Source: Colius striatus
Lineage: Eukaryota; Chordata; Aves; Coliiformes; Coliidae
Assembly: GCF_028858725.1 (NCBI RefSeq)
Contig: NC_084789.1
Coordinates: 40,527,211-40,591,210 of the forward strand
DNA: 64,000 nt
Reading direction: 5' to 3'
Part shown: positions 46,401 to 57,945 of the stretch, one piece after another
Position numbering within the stretch: position 1 is the stretch's first letter
How the letters are laid out: each line of letters opens with the position of its first letter
Notes under the pieces: generated by a model
The model's database searches: none
The model's input: only the letters and a program-made list of their open reading frames with translations
What the model was told of the DNA's origin: nothing
Made by a program: the position numbers and the translations under genes

Positions 46401-47025
46401 GCGATTCTGGGGAGATTTCCCCCCCAGCCCCGCGCTCCCTGGCGGTGACCCCCCCCGGGGCGGTGACGAACCTCAGTCTCCCGAGTTGGGGGTGCCCAAT
46501 GGGGACAGGCAGCGCTGCCGCTCGGGAGCGCCTAGACAGCCGGTCCTGGGACAAGAGACCCCATCACCGGTAACCAGGGGGCCCCCAGCACCGTCAAGGC
46601 CGAGGTGGGGAGGCGGAGGCAAAGCCACGATCCGGAGTCAGGGTCAATGCCACCCTTCTGGGTCTCACGGCAACCTCAGCCAGGCGGGGCCCCTTACTCT
46701 CCCGGGGGGAACCTCACTATCGAAACAGAGCGAGGGCGATCCGCAGGATAACCCCCTTACCGGAAAGCGATCGCCGACGCCACCTCCAGAGATGGGACCC
46801 TTCCCCCACCACACACCGCCCTAGGACCCCCTCCAGCAGCCCCTCACAGAGGTGGGGACGGACACTAACCCACAGTAGAAGAAATCCTGAGTGCACAGCG
46901 GGACGGCCCCCACCACCCTCACCCGGTCCCAACAACCCCGCGAAAGCGGCGGAACTCCCCTACCCAAAACCCCCAACACCGCTAAGCCGTGACGAGACCC
47001 CTCCCACGGATATTGTACTCCTTAC
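40468..47025 (-). other. RARA: RARA first intron
   Basis: 6.6 kb without recognisable exons. It contains a solo LTR (43,054–43,412) and a second CpG-rich stretch (45,880–46,770). The long frames in that GC-rich stretch show no protein features. Confidence 0.55.
43048..43418 (-). repeat. Solo LTR with 6-bp duplication in RARA intron 1
   Basis: The LTR is 43,054–43,412 (359 bp). On the minus strand it starts TGTGGGGAGTTTTG, ends CGTCTTCAGCA, and has AATAAA in GCAAATAAAGTTGAG. It is flanked by CTCAGC on both sides (43,048–43,053 and 43,413–43,418). The clean duplication marks a fairly recent ERVK/alpha-type insertion. Confidence 0.9.
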
Positions 47026-47420
47026 CTGATCACGGAAATTTCACACCGAGATCCTTAAAACCAGGAAGCTCCCGGTGGTGGTAGCGGCGGCAGCAGTTGC
47101 ATGGCGGCAGTATGGGGTGACCTGACCTAAAGCGTAAAATTGGGGAGGGAGGAACCTAGGTAACGGGGGGAGGGGGAAGAACTACAAGATACACTTAACG
47201 AGCGGCAGCTGCGGCCATTGCGAGTCGTGCTCGCAGGGAAACTTTACCCGGGGCGGCGGGGGCGGGGGTGGAGGAGCGCGGGAAGATGCCCCACCCCTTT
47301 CGCGGAGCCCGCTCACGACACGCCCCGACACTAAATGGGGCACTGCCTCTATTGACTGTCGGGGCGTGACGTGGGCGGGGCCGGCGCTGCATTGTAACTC
47401 TGAAAAATCTCGAGAAGGGG
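47026..47420 (-). promoter_or_regulatory. RARA: RARA P1 CpG island and non-coding first exon
   Basis: A strong donor (CAG|GTAAGG, exon end at 47,026) on the minus strand ends a likely 5' UTR exon. Just upstream is a CpG-rich block with GC boxes (GGGCGGGG) and a TGACGT CRE-like site near 47,366. The exact start site cannot be read from sequence. Confidence 0.5.
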
Positions 47421-49303
47421 GGAGGGGGATAATGCGGGTGCGCCCGCCACGCGGAGCGGGAGCAGTTTCTTAAAGGGGCCGCTTCGCGTATTCTCTCCCG
47501 TGCCTCAGTTTTCCCCTTGCGCTCAGTAGAGCGAGACAGGCCACCCCAATTCAGGCGAAAGCAGCAGCGCTATCTCGGCACGCACGGCCCGAGGCGCGAC
47601 CGCTGTGGCCCCCAATCCCATTAGCAGGCAAGGCATGTGCTCAGGCCGGAGGAATGTGTCAAATTACTGCCAGATGTACTCGGCAGCCAGCTCGCCACCC
47701 CGGCAGTGGCCCTCTGGCGCAACCACTGCACACTGGGAACCCCCCTGCTGGGGGGCTAATAAATCTGGTTGGATTCTGCCCTTGGCTGTGGGGCCCAAGC
47801 CCCATCCCATGGTGTCGGGGTGCCGAAGCATGGATGGGGGGTGCCATTGGAGCAGAGCTGCTGTCCCCATCCCGCCACCTTTGGCACACTGAGCAGAACG
47901 GGGCTGTCAGATGGAACCTTGGTGCCAGTGCGGTGGGAGGGGGCAGGGCCCCACTGGCCTCCCCCAGCTGCAGGCTCTGGCAGGGACCTGGGTGGCCCAG
48001 AGTGTCCCAGCAGTGACTTCCCCGCACTGCCATGTTCCTGCCCTGGCACTGCTGACCCCTCACCAGGTGGTGATGAATGGCTCCAGCAGGAGCTCTGGCA
48101 CCTGTGTGGCTCAATCCACCTGTGCTATCAATTTTTCATCCACTGTGGCAGAGAATGAAGCTGCGGCTGTGGGCACCCTGGCAGGATGGCATGGAGAGGG
48201 CACCTACCTTCCCACACTGCGGGGCCATGTCCCCGCATACTGCCACACTGTCCCTGTCCTCTCCAGCACAGCCAGGCCACTCGGGAGACAGTGCCAGGAC
48301 CAGGAACCCTCCAGCCTCACCAGTGGATGCTCAGCATGGTCTGTCCTGGGTGCCCCATACTCTGCCTGCCACTCTCTCACCCAGCACCATGGTGAGCATA
48401 GGGAAAGCAAGAGCAGTCAGGATCTAGAGAGCACCATAGTGCCCACTCCCATCACTGTGGTCAGACACGCTGCCAGCCACTTCCTTCCTACCCTCGCCCT
48501 GTGCTGTGGGGCTGTGTCACAGCCATAGGGCTGGTGCAGGGAAAGATGTGGCCGCCATGGCCTGTGGGGAGCGGACGCCCCCCCAGCAGCCTGTGCCCAG
48601 CCCAAGGCACAGGGTGTGGGGATGCCCGTACCCACTCAGCTTGGTGCTGGGCAGCAGGACCACGGTCCTTGCTCAGCCCCATGGTGTGGTGAGGGATTAG
48701 GGACAGTATCCCCCCTCACCCTCCCCCACCACAAGATAGGGACAGAGAGAAGAGTGAGCAGAGCCTGGCTTGAACCTGCCACCTCCCCCACTCCCCTCCT
48801 GGGCCGCAGCACACTTATGACACATGGCAGCGGCTCAGGCTATAAATAGCCCGGTTCCAGCAAGCTTGAGCTGCCCCGGGGGACCAGTAAGGGCTACCGG
48901 CTGCTGACTGCCCCCAGCACTGCCCCCCTGCCTCTACCTCAGTTTCCCCCCTGTTCCCCATGGGGAATGAGCCCTGCCTGTTGCCCAAGGTGTCCTCTGG
49001 CATAACAGGGACTGGCCATGCCACAGCATGCCAAAATGTGGGGTGAGAGGGGGGGCTGCAGCAGGAGGCTCAATGGTGGCAGCACCAGGCTCTGCTTTGG
49101 CTGGACATAGAGCACCCATAGAGCTCTAGCCCCTCCTCACACAAGCAGAGGAGCTGGGGCCAGGAGCTGGGGAGAGCTGGAGGGTAGCAGTCTGGGAGTA
49201 ATGGGGCTAGGGGGGGGCACAAGAGTCAGGCCCCCAGAGCCCTGGGACAGGGAGGGGAGGGAGAGGTGAGGAGAGGCAGGAACCAGAGCTGAAGCAAAAT
49301 GAC
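47421..49303. other. Intergenic region between RARA promoter and CDC6 3' end
   Basis: No gene is recognised. TATAAATA lies near 48,841 but has no associated frame. Confidence 0.45.
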
Positions 49304-49799
49304 TTTATTAATGCCAGGAGATAGCAGAGGGCCCAGTGCTCTGGCTAGGCACAGGTGGTAGCCAAGGGCACCATGCATTCCTTCTGCCTCTGCCACCACC
49401 AGGACTGTCCTTCCTGCAACTGGGGGCTTGGTGGGGCCCCAGAAGGCTCCAAAACAGAGGCATGGCTCAGAGCAAAGAGCAACACCAAGCCCCGGGGATG
49501 ACACCTGCGGGGATGAGAGAAGCACCCAGAGCACCCACCACCCACAGCCATTGGTGCCAGCCTCCCACCACAGCTCCAGACACACGATAATAACGATGAT
49601 GATGATAATAATAATAAAATCACCCCAGACCAAGAGCCTCAGAAGGCAGAACAAAACAAACAACATCCAAAGCCTCTAGGAGCCAGTTTCCTGCTCCTGC
49701 CATAGCCCAGACAAGCCCTGCATACACCAAAATCCCACCCAGGACAGCAACAGCCCAATTCACACTGAGGGGCATAGGGAGCGGGTGCTGGGGAGAGGG
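49304..49799 (-). other. CDC6: CDC6 3' UTR and poly(A) signal
   Basis: AATAAA on the minus strand at 49,304–49,309 closes the transcript. The UTR has a short ATT-rich microsatellite (49,585–49,618). Confidence 0.7.
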
Positions 49800-50427
49800 T
49801 CAACCCAGGCCCTGGGCCAGGATATTGCCCACCAACACTTCCTGCACCATGTGCTCCAGCACCACCTCCTCCATCTTTAAGGAGACCTAGGGGGAGAGAT
49901 GAGAGCTGCTCAGGGCTGTGCCCATGCTGACAGACCCCCTGCCCTGCTGACGGACCCCCCACCCCAGCACCCCCTATGGTACCTTGGCCAGCCGGGCTTC
50001 CTTGGCCTTCTTCAGCTCAAGGGGCTCAAGAAGGATGACAAGGGGCAGACACTCAGCTTGGTCAACGGCAGGGAGTTGCTGCCACTGGCAGATCCGGCTG
50101 TAGGCATCATGGAGCTGGGAAGGGGAGGGCAAGCATTATGCCGCAGCAGAGCATCTGAGGGAGACCCCAGGTACACCCACCCACTCCCCAAATCCAGCCC
50201 CAAGGGTCCTACTACCACTCACCTTCCCCAGCATTACCTCCCGGACACGCAGGCACTGGACAAACAGGAGCAGGGAGCAGAACAGCACTTTCTGCTGCAG
50301 GGGAAAGGCGGCCTGGCCCCCCCTGGCCCCCTGCTGCCAGACGCTCCTCAAACACCTCTGAGATGACATGGGAGATGTGCAGCAGCCCCAGGCGCTTGGG
50401 GATGGTGGACACCAGGGACAGACGGGG
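49800..50427 (-). CDS. CDC6: CDC6 C-terminal exons (partial, one frameshift)
   Basis: CDC6 is the AAA+ replication-licensing ATPase that loads MCM with ORC and CDT1. Three exons are seen: 50223–50427 (STIPKRLGLLHISHVISEVF, then FPLQQKVLFCSLLLFVQCLR), 49983–50114 (LHDAYSRICQWQQLPAVDQA) and 49800–49886 (VSLKMEEVVLEHMVQEVL, NILAQGLG, stop). They encode the C-terminal winged-helix domain. The first has a +1 frame change at a 7-base C run (50,317–50,323; exon 205 bp where 204 keeps frame). The second lacks about three to four residues after LLE. Upstream exons are not in the window: repeats fill the next 13.5 kb. The gene lies next to RARA in the same orientation, as in other vertebrates. Confidence 0.88.
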
Positions 50428-50524
50428 CTGCAGGGCACCTCAGGGGGTGGGGGGCAGCGCAGAGCAGGTGTCCCAAAGGGACCCTGGACCCCCTACGTGA
50501 GGTCAGGCTGAAGGTGCCTCCTTC

Positions 50525-50808
50525 ACAGAATCACAGAATCTCAAGGGTTGGAAGGGACCTCGAGAGATCATCTAGTCCACCCCCCCGCCAGAGCAGCACC
50601 ACCTAGGAACTCATCCAGGTGGGTTTTGAATGTCCCCAAAGAAGGAGACTCAACAACCCCTCTGGGCAATCCGTTCCAGTGCTCCCTCACCTGAACAGGG
50701 AAGAAATTCTTCCTTGCATTTCTTTGGAACCTCTTAAGTTCCAGCTTATACCCATTGCCCCTTGACCTATCATTGGACATCACTGAGAACAGCCTGGCTC
50801 CATCCTCA
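50525..50808 (-). repeat. CR1 3' end, antisense
   Basis: The antisense CR1 3' UTR (complement of CACAGAATCACAGAATCTCA) and ORF2 end ([18 protein letters not shown]) lie here. It meets an opposite CR1 at about 50,809. Confidence 0.88.
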
Positions 50809-51526
50809 GAGGGTGGTGATCAATGGCACAGAATCGAGTTGGAGTTCCACAGGGATCGGTTCTGGGGCCAGTCTCGTTCAACATCTTCATCAATGACCTG
50901 GATGAGGGGACAGAGTGTACCCTCAGCAAGTTCCCTGATGGCACCAAACTGGGAGGACTGGCTGATTCCCCAGAAGGCTGTGCTGCCATTCAACGGGATC
51001 TCGACCAGCTTGAGAGGTGAGCAGAGAGGAACCTCATGAGGTTCAACAAGGACAAGTGCAGAGTCCTGCATCTAGGAAGGAACAACCCCATGCACCAGTA
51101 CAGGCTGGGGATTGACCTGCTGGAGAGCAGCTCTGCAGAGAGACAGCTGGGAGCGCTGGTTGATAATAAACTGAACATGAGCCAGCAATGTGTCCTCATG
51201 GACAAGAAGGCCAATGGCATCTTGGGATGCATCAAGAAGAGTGTGGCCAGCAGGTCAAGGGAGATTTGGCTCCCCCTCTACTCTGCCCTGGTGAGGCCTC
51301 ATCTGGAGTCCTGTGTCCAGTTCTGGGCTCCTCAGCTCAAGAGGGACAGGGAACTTCTGGAGAGAGTCCAGCGCAGGGCCACCAAGATGATCAGGGGACT
51401 GGAACATCTTTCATACGAGGAAAGGCTGTGGGAACTGTGGCTGTTTAGTCTGGAGAAGAGGAGATTGAGGGGGGAATCTCATTAATATTCACAAATATCT
51501 ATACGGTGGGTGTCAGGAGGTTGGGG
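50809..51526 (+). repeat. CR1 LINE, split by a provirus (left piece)
   Basis: CR1 reverse-transcriptase end: [31 protein letters not shown] (catalytic Asp pair reads DG), then [19 protein letters not shown]. It continues at 55,977 after the provirus. Confidence 0.9.
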
Positions 51527-52162
51527 TGCCGCGAAGTTTTCAGCTCTTGGCCTGAAAAACCAGACTCGAAGTCTGCAAACCAGACTCTAAGTCTGAAAAA
51601 CCCAGGCTCAAAGCCTGAAACACCCAGGCTCGAAGCCTGAAAAACCCAGGCTCGAAGCCTGAACAACCAGCTCCAAGCCTACTTCATGCGGCGATCAACC
51701 CAGGGTCCGATTCTCAGCTGGGTGGGAAGAAATCAGTCCTACTCAATGTGAGTGATAGCAGAAATCTTCTTCTTTATTGAGAGCAGGCTCTAACTTATAT
51801 AAACAGCAGCTTCAAAGCTAGCTCAGCAACAGCAGCTAATAGATTACATTCTCATGTTCATCCTACTTGCGGTTTCTGCGATAAGCAAGCTCCCTCACAT
51901 TTTCCCATCTTGTTTTTCTCCAAAGTTGTTTTCCACCTTGAGCTGTTAGCTCGTTAGCTGAAAACAGCCCGACCTTGAAGGAGCAGAAAGCGGCCTGCTG
52001 TCTTCGCTGACTATGTGACAGCAACTACTTTAACCATGGCTCTGACTCTGGTCTTGATTGTGCATTAAATTCATATAACTAGAACTCAGATTGCCTTGCC
52101 CCATCAGGCCTAACATTATACCCCGGGATCCATGTCCATGCTCCCTTAACCATTCCTCCACA
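51527..52162 (-). repeat. 3' LTR of provirus copy 2
   Basis: 636 bp, minus-strand start TGTGGAGGAATGG. It has TATATAAG, AATAAA and a U5 array of five hairpin units. The polypurine tract AAAACGGGGGATT is at 52,163–52,175. Confidence 0.93.
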
Positions 52163-53722
52163 AATCCCCCGTTTTGTTTTTGCACAATCAAGACTGAGTC
52201 AGTCAATTTATGCACTGCCTTCATAATACAACTATATACTATTCTAAACATTACAAGCAAAAGCAAAATAACCAAAATCCATCTTAACCCTTCTTTGATT
52301 AACATAGTCAACCAAGGTGACAACCCCCAAAAGCTGATTGAAGCCAATTATCAAAAGGGTTATAACCCACCGTAATACTCTTAGCGTGAGCCTTTAAATA
52401 TGTCAAAGCTTTGTGAATAGATTCACTATGATCAGAAAGATTAAAACAACACATGCCTTCAAAGTCTTGGCATCCATGCCCTTGTGCCAATAGCAAAAAA
52501 TCAATAGCTACATGATTTTGCAATAAGGCATGTCTAAGGCCTTTCTGGTCTGCTAACAATTTTTCAATAACATCAGTAGTAACATTAGCTTGCTGCTCCG
52601 ATCAACACACTAATTTTTTCTAACTGCCGTAAGGCCTGGGCTGCAGCCAACCCAGGTACAAATGCTGAAGCAAATACATTCGCCATAATGGACCACAATT
52701 GTACTTTACCATCACAATCTCCTTTTAAGTTGTGGGTGTTTCTTGTTTTCCGTAACTTGGTAATTTTTAACCAGTCCTGCTGTCGAGGAGCAAACAAAGC
52801 TAGTTTCCCTAAATAACATGGTTTCTAGATCTTTCTCTTGATCTACAGTAAATGCCTCCTCCTGAGCAATGAGGATATCATGCATACAATGATACACAAG
52901 TGCATGTCTAATACTACTTACATCACTAATCAAGCCTTCTAATGTCATTGAGGTTTGGTTACTTTGTTTGCTAAGCCAGCATCCTACTTTGCATAGCTGA
53001 GTTAATAAAGCAGATACTCTTACACCTGGAGCAAATACACTAGTTGCTATTATTGCTGAGGAAGACCAAAGGTAACATGGTCATCACATTTGTCAGTAAA
53101 TGCATGCACAAATTGTTTTGGACAATGATGTTTCTAAATCATTGTGTGATTAGGCATCAAGACCGTCAGTTGTCCCAAACTGCGTGGTCCCCCCTGTAAT
53201 CTTGAGGATATTCCAGGCCACGCCTGGTCCCCATAGATCAGAAAAATTCCCTTTGGTAACTGTATAGGCACAAGACTAGACCTGGATCTTTTTGGTGAAG
53301 TATAATTGCACGAAGATGTTGTGTTCTTATACATGCCCAGGATGGGATCCACATTCTGTCCCAAATGTTTTGGTATTGCTGGTAAAATTAAACATAACAC
53401 AAAAATCCATCTTTATAGATCCCAATAATTCTAACTCCTGTGGCTCTGTTGTCATTATTGGCAACCATGAAATGATCAAATCCCAGCTGTCAACTTTGCC
53501 ATTACCCTTAACGAAGGGATTTGTTTTTAATGCATTTGGTACAGGCCATTGTGCCACATCTGATGGAACTCCCACCAAACAGGTAGAAAAATAATTATCT
53601 GTAGTGGCCATTGATAAACATATTGTAGACTGATTGATTGCTTTGGCCAGTGTAAGCCACATGTTTTGCTTGGTTTGTTGAAATTGCCTAAAACCATTTA
53701 CCACAATCATTTGAAGCATCAA
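52163..53722 (-). pseudogene. ERV env, broken (copy 2)
   Basis: Surface-subunit pieces are 53,327–53,722 and 53,134–53,400 (the latter ends PNHTMI, then TAG, as in copy 1). Transmembrane pieces are 52,712–52,948 (ISDVSSIRHA), 52,308–52,559 and 52,030–52,347. The fourth contains HGHGCQDFEGMCCFNLSDH, a C-x6-CC disulphide motif in an alpha/gamma-type context. The last has the membrane anchor (ILVILLLLVMFRIVYSCI). At least four frame changes separate them, so no full envelope protein can be made. Confidence 0.88.
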
Positions 53723-54237
53723 CAGTATGACAAAATCCTTTTTTTTTTTTTTTTTACTCCTGACAAAAAAAATCCTTCACCAATGAGTCTAAAACACAAA
53801 CCACCTTTTAGCTTCTCAATGTCAAAATGTTCTGTTCCTGACACCTAAAACACCTTAGAAAGTTTCCACTGTAAGAAAACCAATATTCATCATCACATTT
53901 ACAGCAAACTGCATAACATCACGATCAACAGTTTTTACACTCGTTGAGGCAACGGATTGAGGATGGAAAGGACGAGCCCAGCGGTCCGTGAGGGCCGGGG
54001 CCGGCGGTGTCGGCGCGGTGTGTGTGGGGGGCTCCGGAGACACTGACCGGGCGCGGGAAGCGGCTGCGCGGCGGCGGATGCGGATGGAAGGGGCGGGGGG
54101 GGTCTGGCTCACTCCGTGCCGGCCCCGGCGCCGGCGGCGCAGTCGGTATTAGTCTCTCCTGTGTTTTCTTTGTCTCCCCTCACATGCCCGATGGTGCCCA
54201 GTCTAACACGGGGTCGCGCTCCCCCACTCTCCTCTGA

Positions 54238-55112
54238 TCATCCTGCGCTGCACCCCCGCCCGACTCCGCCCGCTCGGCATTCCCCTGCAAGTCGTCCCAG
54301 GGGTAACTCGTCGTGTTGGGCTCTGAATGGGGAGTAGCTCTCCCGCGGGGGCTCTGCTCCGAAGGCCCTTCGCCTCTCTGACTTTGTAAAACTCTTGTGT
54401 AGAGAAGAACTCTTTTTTTTTTTTTTTTTTTCTCTCAGCACGCCCCGCTCAGCGACGGGCTGCGCACCGGGCTGGCTTTCAGTGGTGACAGGCCGTGTCT
54501 CGATGGTCCCTTGTCGCTCCAGTTTCTTCAATACTTCCTGCAGGAACCTGTCCGTTCCCTTGTCTGTCTCCTTCAGCCTCGGCGCAACGGTCAACCCCTG
54601 GGCTGCAGGCATTTCTTTTAAAGTATTCAGCACGTCTCTCCAAACGAGACCTAGATCTTTACTGATTTTACTATTGTCCTTATCACCACTAATAGTGGCT
54701 TCCCAGAGAAGGTTTCCAATTTCTCGCCACTCACCAGAAAAGGGAGGTGAGACATAATTAGTCCTGATACCAAACAGTCCAGCTGTTGGCTCGGCTACAG
54801 TCTCAGGCATATCAAGCCACTTAGTTACAGCAGCGGCCAAATCCTTTTCCAACTTATACTTTTTCAAACAGTTAATTACTTCTCTCCACTGTTTCATCAG
54901 TTTCCGAGCAGTCTTATCTTCGTCTATAACCAAGTCCCAAAGACAAGTCCCATATGCTCTCCACTCCTCCTCATCAAAATATTTCTCAGAGTCTTTAAAA
55001 AAGCCTTTACAATTACTATGTACAAGTAGACCAGACAAATCGGTCAGTTTAAGTCCACCCCCCGCTTTTCTAAAAAGCGATGTAAAAGTGAGAGTGCTAC
55101 CTCCTTATCCAT
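54238..55112 (-). pseudogene. ERV gag (matrix-like), frame broken (copy 2)
   Basis: The Met at 55,112 opens MDKEVALSLLHRFLEKRG, a matrix-like start. A frame change at a six-base C run (55,058–55,063) leads into the 266-codon frame ending at 54,238. That frame is helical and charged (KDLGLVWRDVLNTLKEM), carries a Lys run encoded by a T20 tract at about 54,411–54,431, and the EPPRES segment shared with copy 1. Capsid and most of nucleocapsid are missing. Confidence 0.78.
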
Positions 55113-55276
55113 GTTGTCTGATCCTCGTCTCACCGCAACCTGTAGTCACTCCCCTGGGTACAGCAAACTCTGCTTGGGATCCGGCAGGCTTCCTCCTCCA
55201 ACGACTGCCTCTGCCTCCGGATTTTCAAGTCTCAGCTCCTCACAGGCAGGCTCCTTACCCGGTAACATCCAGTGAT

Positions 55277-55294
55277 GTCCCTGTTCGGGCGCCA
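55277..55294 (-). promoter_or_regulatory. Primer-binding site, tRNA-Lys3 type
   Basis: The minus strand reads TGGCGCCCGAACAGGGAC, fully complementary to the tRNA-Lys3 3' end, two bases inside the 5' LTR. The fully intact site shows that priming function was preserved. Confidence 0.95.
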
Positions 55295-55296
55295 TA

Positions 55297-55970
55297 TGCC
55301 GCGAAGTTTTCGGCTCTTGGCCTGAAAAACCAGACTCGAAGTCTGCAAACCAGACTCTAAGTCTGAAAAACCCAGGCTCGAAGCCTGAAACCAGGCTCGA
55401 AGCCTGAAACCAGACTCTAAGTCTGAAACACCCAGGCTCGAAGCCTGAAAAACCCAGGCTCGAAGCCTGAACAACCAGCTCCAAGCCTACTTCATGCGGC
55501 GATCAACCCAGGGTCCGATTCTCAGCTGGGTGGGAAGAAATCAGTCCTACTCAATGTGAGTGATAGCAGAAATCTTCTTCTTTATTGAGAGCAGGCTCTA
55601 ACTTATATAAACAGCAGCTTCAAAGCTAGCTCAGCAACAGCAGCTAATAGATTACATTCTCATGTTCATCCTACTTGCGGTTTCTGCGATAAGCAAGCTC
55701 CCTCGCATTTTCCCATCTTGTTTTTCTCCAAAGTTGTTTTCCACCTTGAGCTGTTAGCTCGTTAGCTGAAAACAGCCCGACCTTGAAGGAGCAGAAAGCG
55801 GCCTGCTGTCTTCGCTGACTATGTGACAGCAACTACTTTAACCATGGCTCTGACTCTGGTCTTGATTGTGCATTAAATTCATATAACTAGAACTCAGATT
55901 GCCTTGCCCCATCAGGCCTAACATTATACCCCGGGATCCATGTCCATTATCCCTTAACCATTCCTCCACA
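55297..55970 (-). repeat. 5' LTR of provirus copy 2
   Basis: 674 bp; the same family as the 3' LTR but with seven hairpin units in U5 instead of five, which accounts for the length difference. Confidence 0.93.
55323..55475. repeat. U5 hairpin array
   Basis: Seven tandem short palindromes alternate two stems, CAGACT-CGA/CTA-AGTCTG and CAGGCT-CGA-AGCCTG, separated by short A/C-rich linkers. Related arrays have five units at 51,563–51,664 and six at 5,099–5,222. Confidence 0.9.
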
Positions 55971-55976
55971 TTGGGG

Positions 55977-56270
55977 CATCCCTTTTTTCTATTGTAGTTA
56001 GCAACAGGACAAGGGGTAATGGGATGAAGCTGGAACACAAAAAGTTCCACTTAAACATAAGAAAAAACTATTTCACTGTGAGAGTGACGGAGCAGTGGAA
56101 CAGGCTGCCCAGAGGGGTTGTGGAGTCTCCTTCCTTGGAGGTCTTCAAGACCCGTCTGGACATGTTCCTATGCGACGTTATCTAGGTGATCCTGCTTCTG
56201 CAGGGGGAGTGGACTAGAAGATCTCTAAAGGTCCCTTCCAACCCGTACCATCCTATGATTCTATGATCCT
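55977..56270 (+). repeat. CR1 LINE 3' end (right piece)
   Basis: This continues the CR1 of 50,809–51,526 after the provirus: GGACAAGGGGTAATGGGATG, then the 3' UTR and octamer end. Confidence 0.9.
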
Positions 56271-56271
56271 C

Positions 56272-57298
56272 CTGACACCTATCCTTTATGCATTTGTAAA
56301 CATTAATGAGGTCACCCCTCAGTCTCCTCCAAGCTGAAGAGCCCCAGCTCCCTCAGCCTTTCGTCATAAGGGAGATGCTCCACTCCATCATCTTTGTGGC
56401 CCTGTGCTGAACTCTCTCCAGCAGCTCCCTGTTCTTCTTGAACTGAGAGCCCCAGAACTGGACACAATATTCCAGATGTGGTCTCATGAGGGCAGAGTAG
56501 AGGGGGAGAAGAACCTCTCTCGACCTACTGCCCACAGCCCTTCTAATCTAGCCCAGGATGCCATTGGCCTTCTTGGCAATGAGGGCACATTGCTGGCTCA
56601 TGGTCATCCTGCTACCCACCAAGACCCTCAGGTCCCTTTCCCCTACACTACTCTTTTAACAGTTCATTCCCCAGACTGTACTGGTAGATGGCGAGCAGGG
56701 CTGCTCCCCTGATGCAAGACTCTACACTTGCCCTTGTTGAATTTCATTAGATTTCTCCCTGCCCAACCCTCCAGCGTGTCCAGGTCTCAGCTTTCTGGTG
56801 TGTCAGCCACTCCTCCCAGTTTAGTATTATCAGCAAACTTGCTGACAGTGCCCTCTGTTCTCTCATCAAGGTCATTAATGAATATATTGAACAGTACCAG
56901 TCCCAGCACTAACCCCTGAGGGAATCCACTAGACACAGGCCTCCAACTAGACCCTGCCCCATCAATCACAACTCTCTGTCTTCTTCCCTTCAACCAGTTA
57001 ACAATCCACCTTGCTACCTGATCATCCAGCTCACACTCTCTCAGATTTGCTGTGAGGATGCTGTGGGAGACAGTGTCAAATGTGACATTTGTTTTCCTCC
57101 AGTCCTCAGGCACCTCTCCTGTTCTCCACAACTTACTGAAGATGATTGAGTGGTTTAGTAATGACTACCACCAGCTCCCTCAGCACCTGGGGGTGCATCC
57201 CATCCGGGCCCATGGATTTATGTACATCCAGACTGCTCAGCTGATCCTTAATCCAGTCCTCATCAACCAAACAAAACTCCTTTAACCTGACTTCCTCT
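56272..57298 (-). repeat. CR1 LINE ORF2 fragment, antisense
   Basis: The minus strand gives CR1 reverse-transcriptase pieces (56,353–56,535 and 56,787–57,131: [26 protein letters not shown]). It is cut at 57,298 by the LTR of the next provirus. Confidence 0.85.
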
Positions 57299-57875
57299 TG
57301 TTGCCCGTTCCCGAAGGAAAACACAAAACAACTGAAGTCGTTTTATGCGATGCTTTATTGAGGGCCCTAGGGACCTGAGGACTAGTGTCCAAAGTCAGAG
57401 CCCCCCTTAACAGAAAATTTCACAGAGTTTATATACTTTTCAAAAATGATTACTTCATCAGGTCCACGTGATGTTTACCAGTTTTCCTAAACTTTATTAT
57501 GCCTAAACTTTTTCCTAAACTTTATTATGCATATTTCCTAAACTTTATTTATTTCTTAAACTTTATATTGTGCTCTTTCATGCAGTCACTTGAGACTATA
57601 ATACTTACATGCTTGTCTAAATCCACAGTCATAAATTCTATAGATAACAAACGAGTAATCATTTGAGATAACAATTTCTTTGAGAAAAACAAGATTCAGC
57701 ATTCAGCATTCTTCACTAATCTCTTTGCTTGTTTAAGCAAGAATACACAAGCTCAGCATGCCCCACTAGTTCCCTAAACTGCTAGGTTACATCAACATTC
57801 CCACACTGCTCACTAGGCCTCGATACAAACCTTAGCCTAACTACTTCTAACTTTCCATATACAGTAATGCTAACA
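57299..57875 (-). repeat. 3' LTR of gammaretrovirus-like provirus
   Basis: 577 bp; minus strand starts TGTTAGCATTACTG and ends AACGGGCAACA. AATAAA lies in CCTCAATAAAGCATC. A polypurine tract (AAAAGGGGGGACT) is at 57,876–57,889. Its mate lies beyond base 64,000. Confidence 0.88.
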
Positions 57876-57945
57876 AGTCCCCCCTTTTGAGCATTCTTCT
57901 ATCTTGCAAGGATGCTCAACATCATCTGTCTCTATTGTCCGTGTC

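Larger units (their letters stand above)
51521..55976 (-). mobile_element. Complete deleted gag–env provirus (copy 2)
   Basis: The provirus is 51,527–55,970 (4444 bp), flanked by TTGGGG on both sides (51,521–51,526 and 55,971–55,976). In minus orientation it has 5' LTR, primer-binding site, gag, a short joint, broken env, polypurine tract and 3' LTR. There is no protease, reverse transcriptase or integrase, so it needs enzymes in trans. Its gag–env joint and some env breaks equal those of copy 1. Outside the U5 array the two LTRs differ at about four positions by eye, so the insertion is young. Confidence 0.93.

Noticed and set aside
45668-46573. 301-codon plus-strand frame
   Set aside because: CpG-island composition favours long frames on both strands; no domain, no splice context, proline/arginine-rich noise.
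48841-48848. TATAAATA box as a promoter between RARA and CDC6
   Set aside because: No reading frame, CpG island or splice donor follows on the plus strand and none is placed correctly on the minus strand.
54238-55038. Copy-2 gag as a functional gene
   Set aside because: Frame change close to the start, T20 tract and missing capsid make it a remnant.
55323-55475. Short regularly spaced palindromic repeats resembling a CRISPR array
   Set aside because: Linkers are only a few bases long and almost identical, and the array lies inside an LTR U5 that recurs three times.
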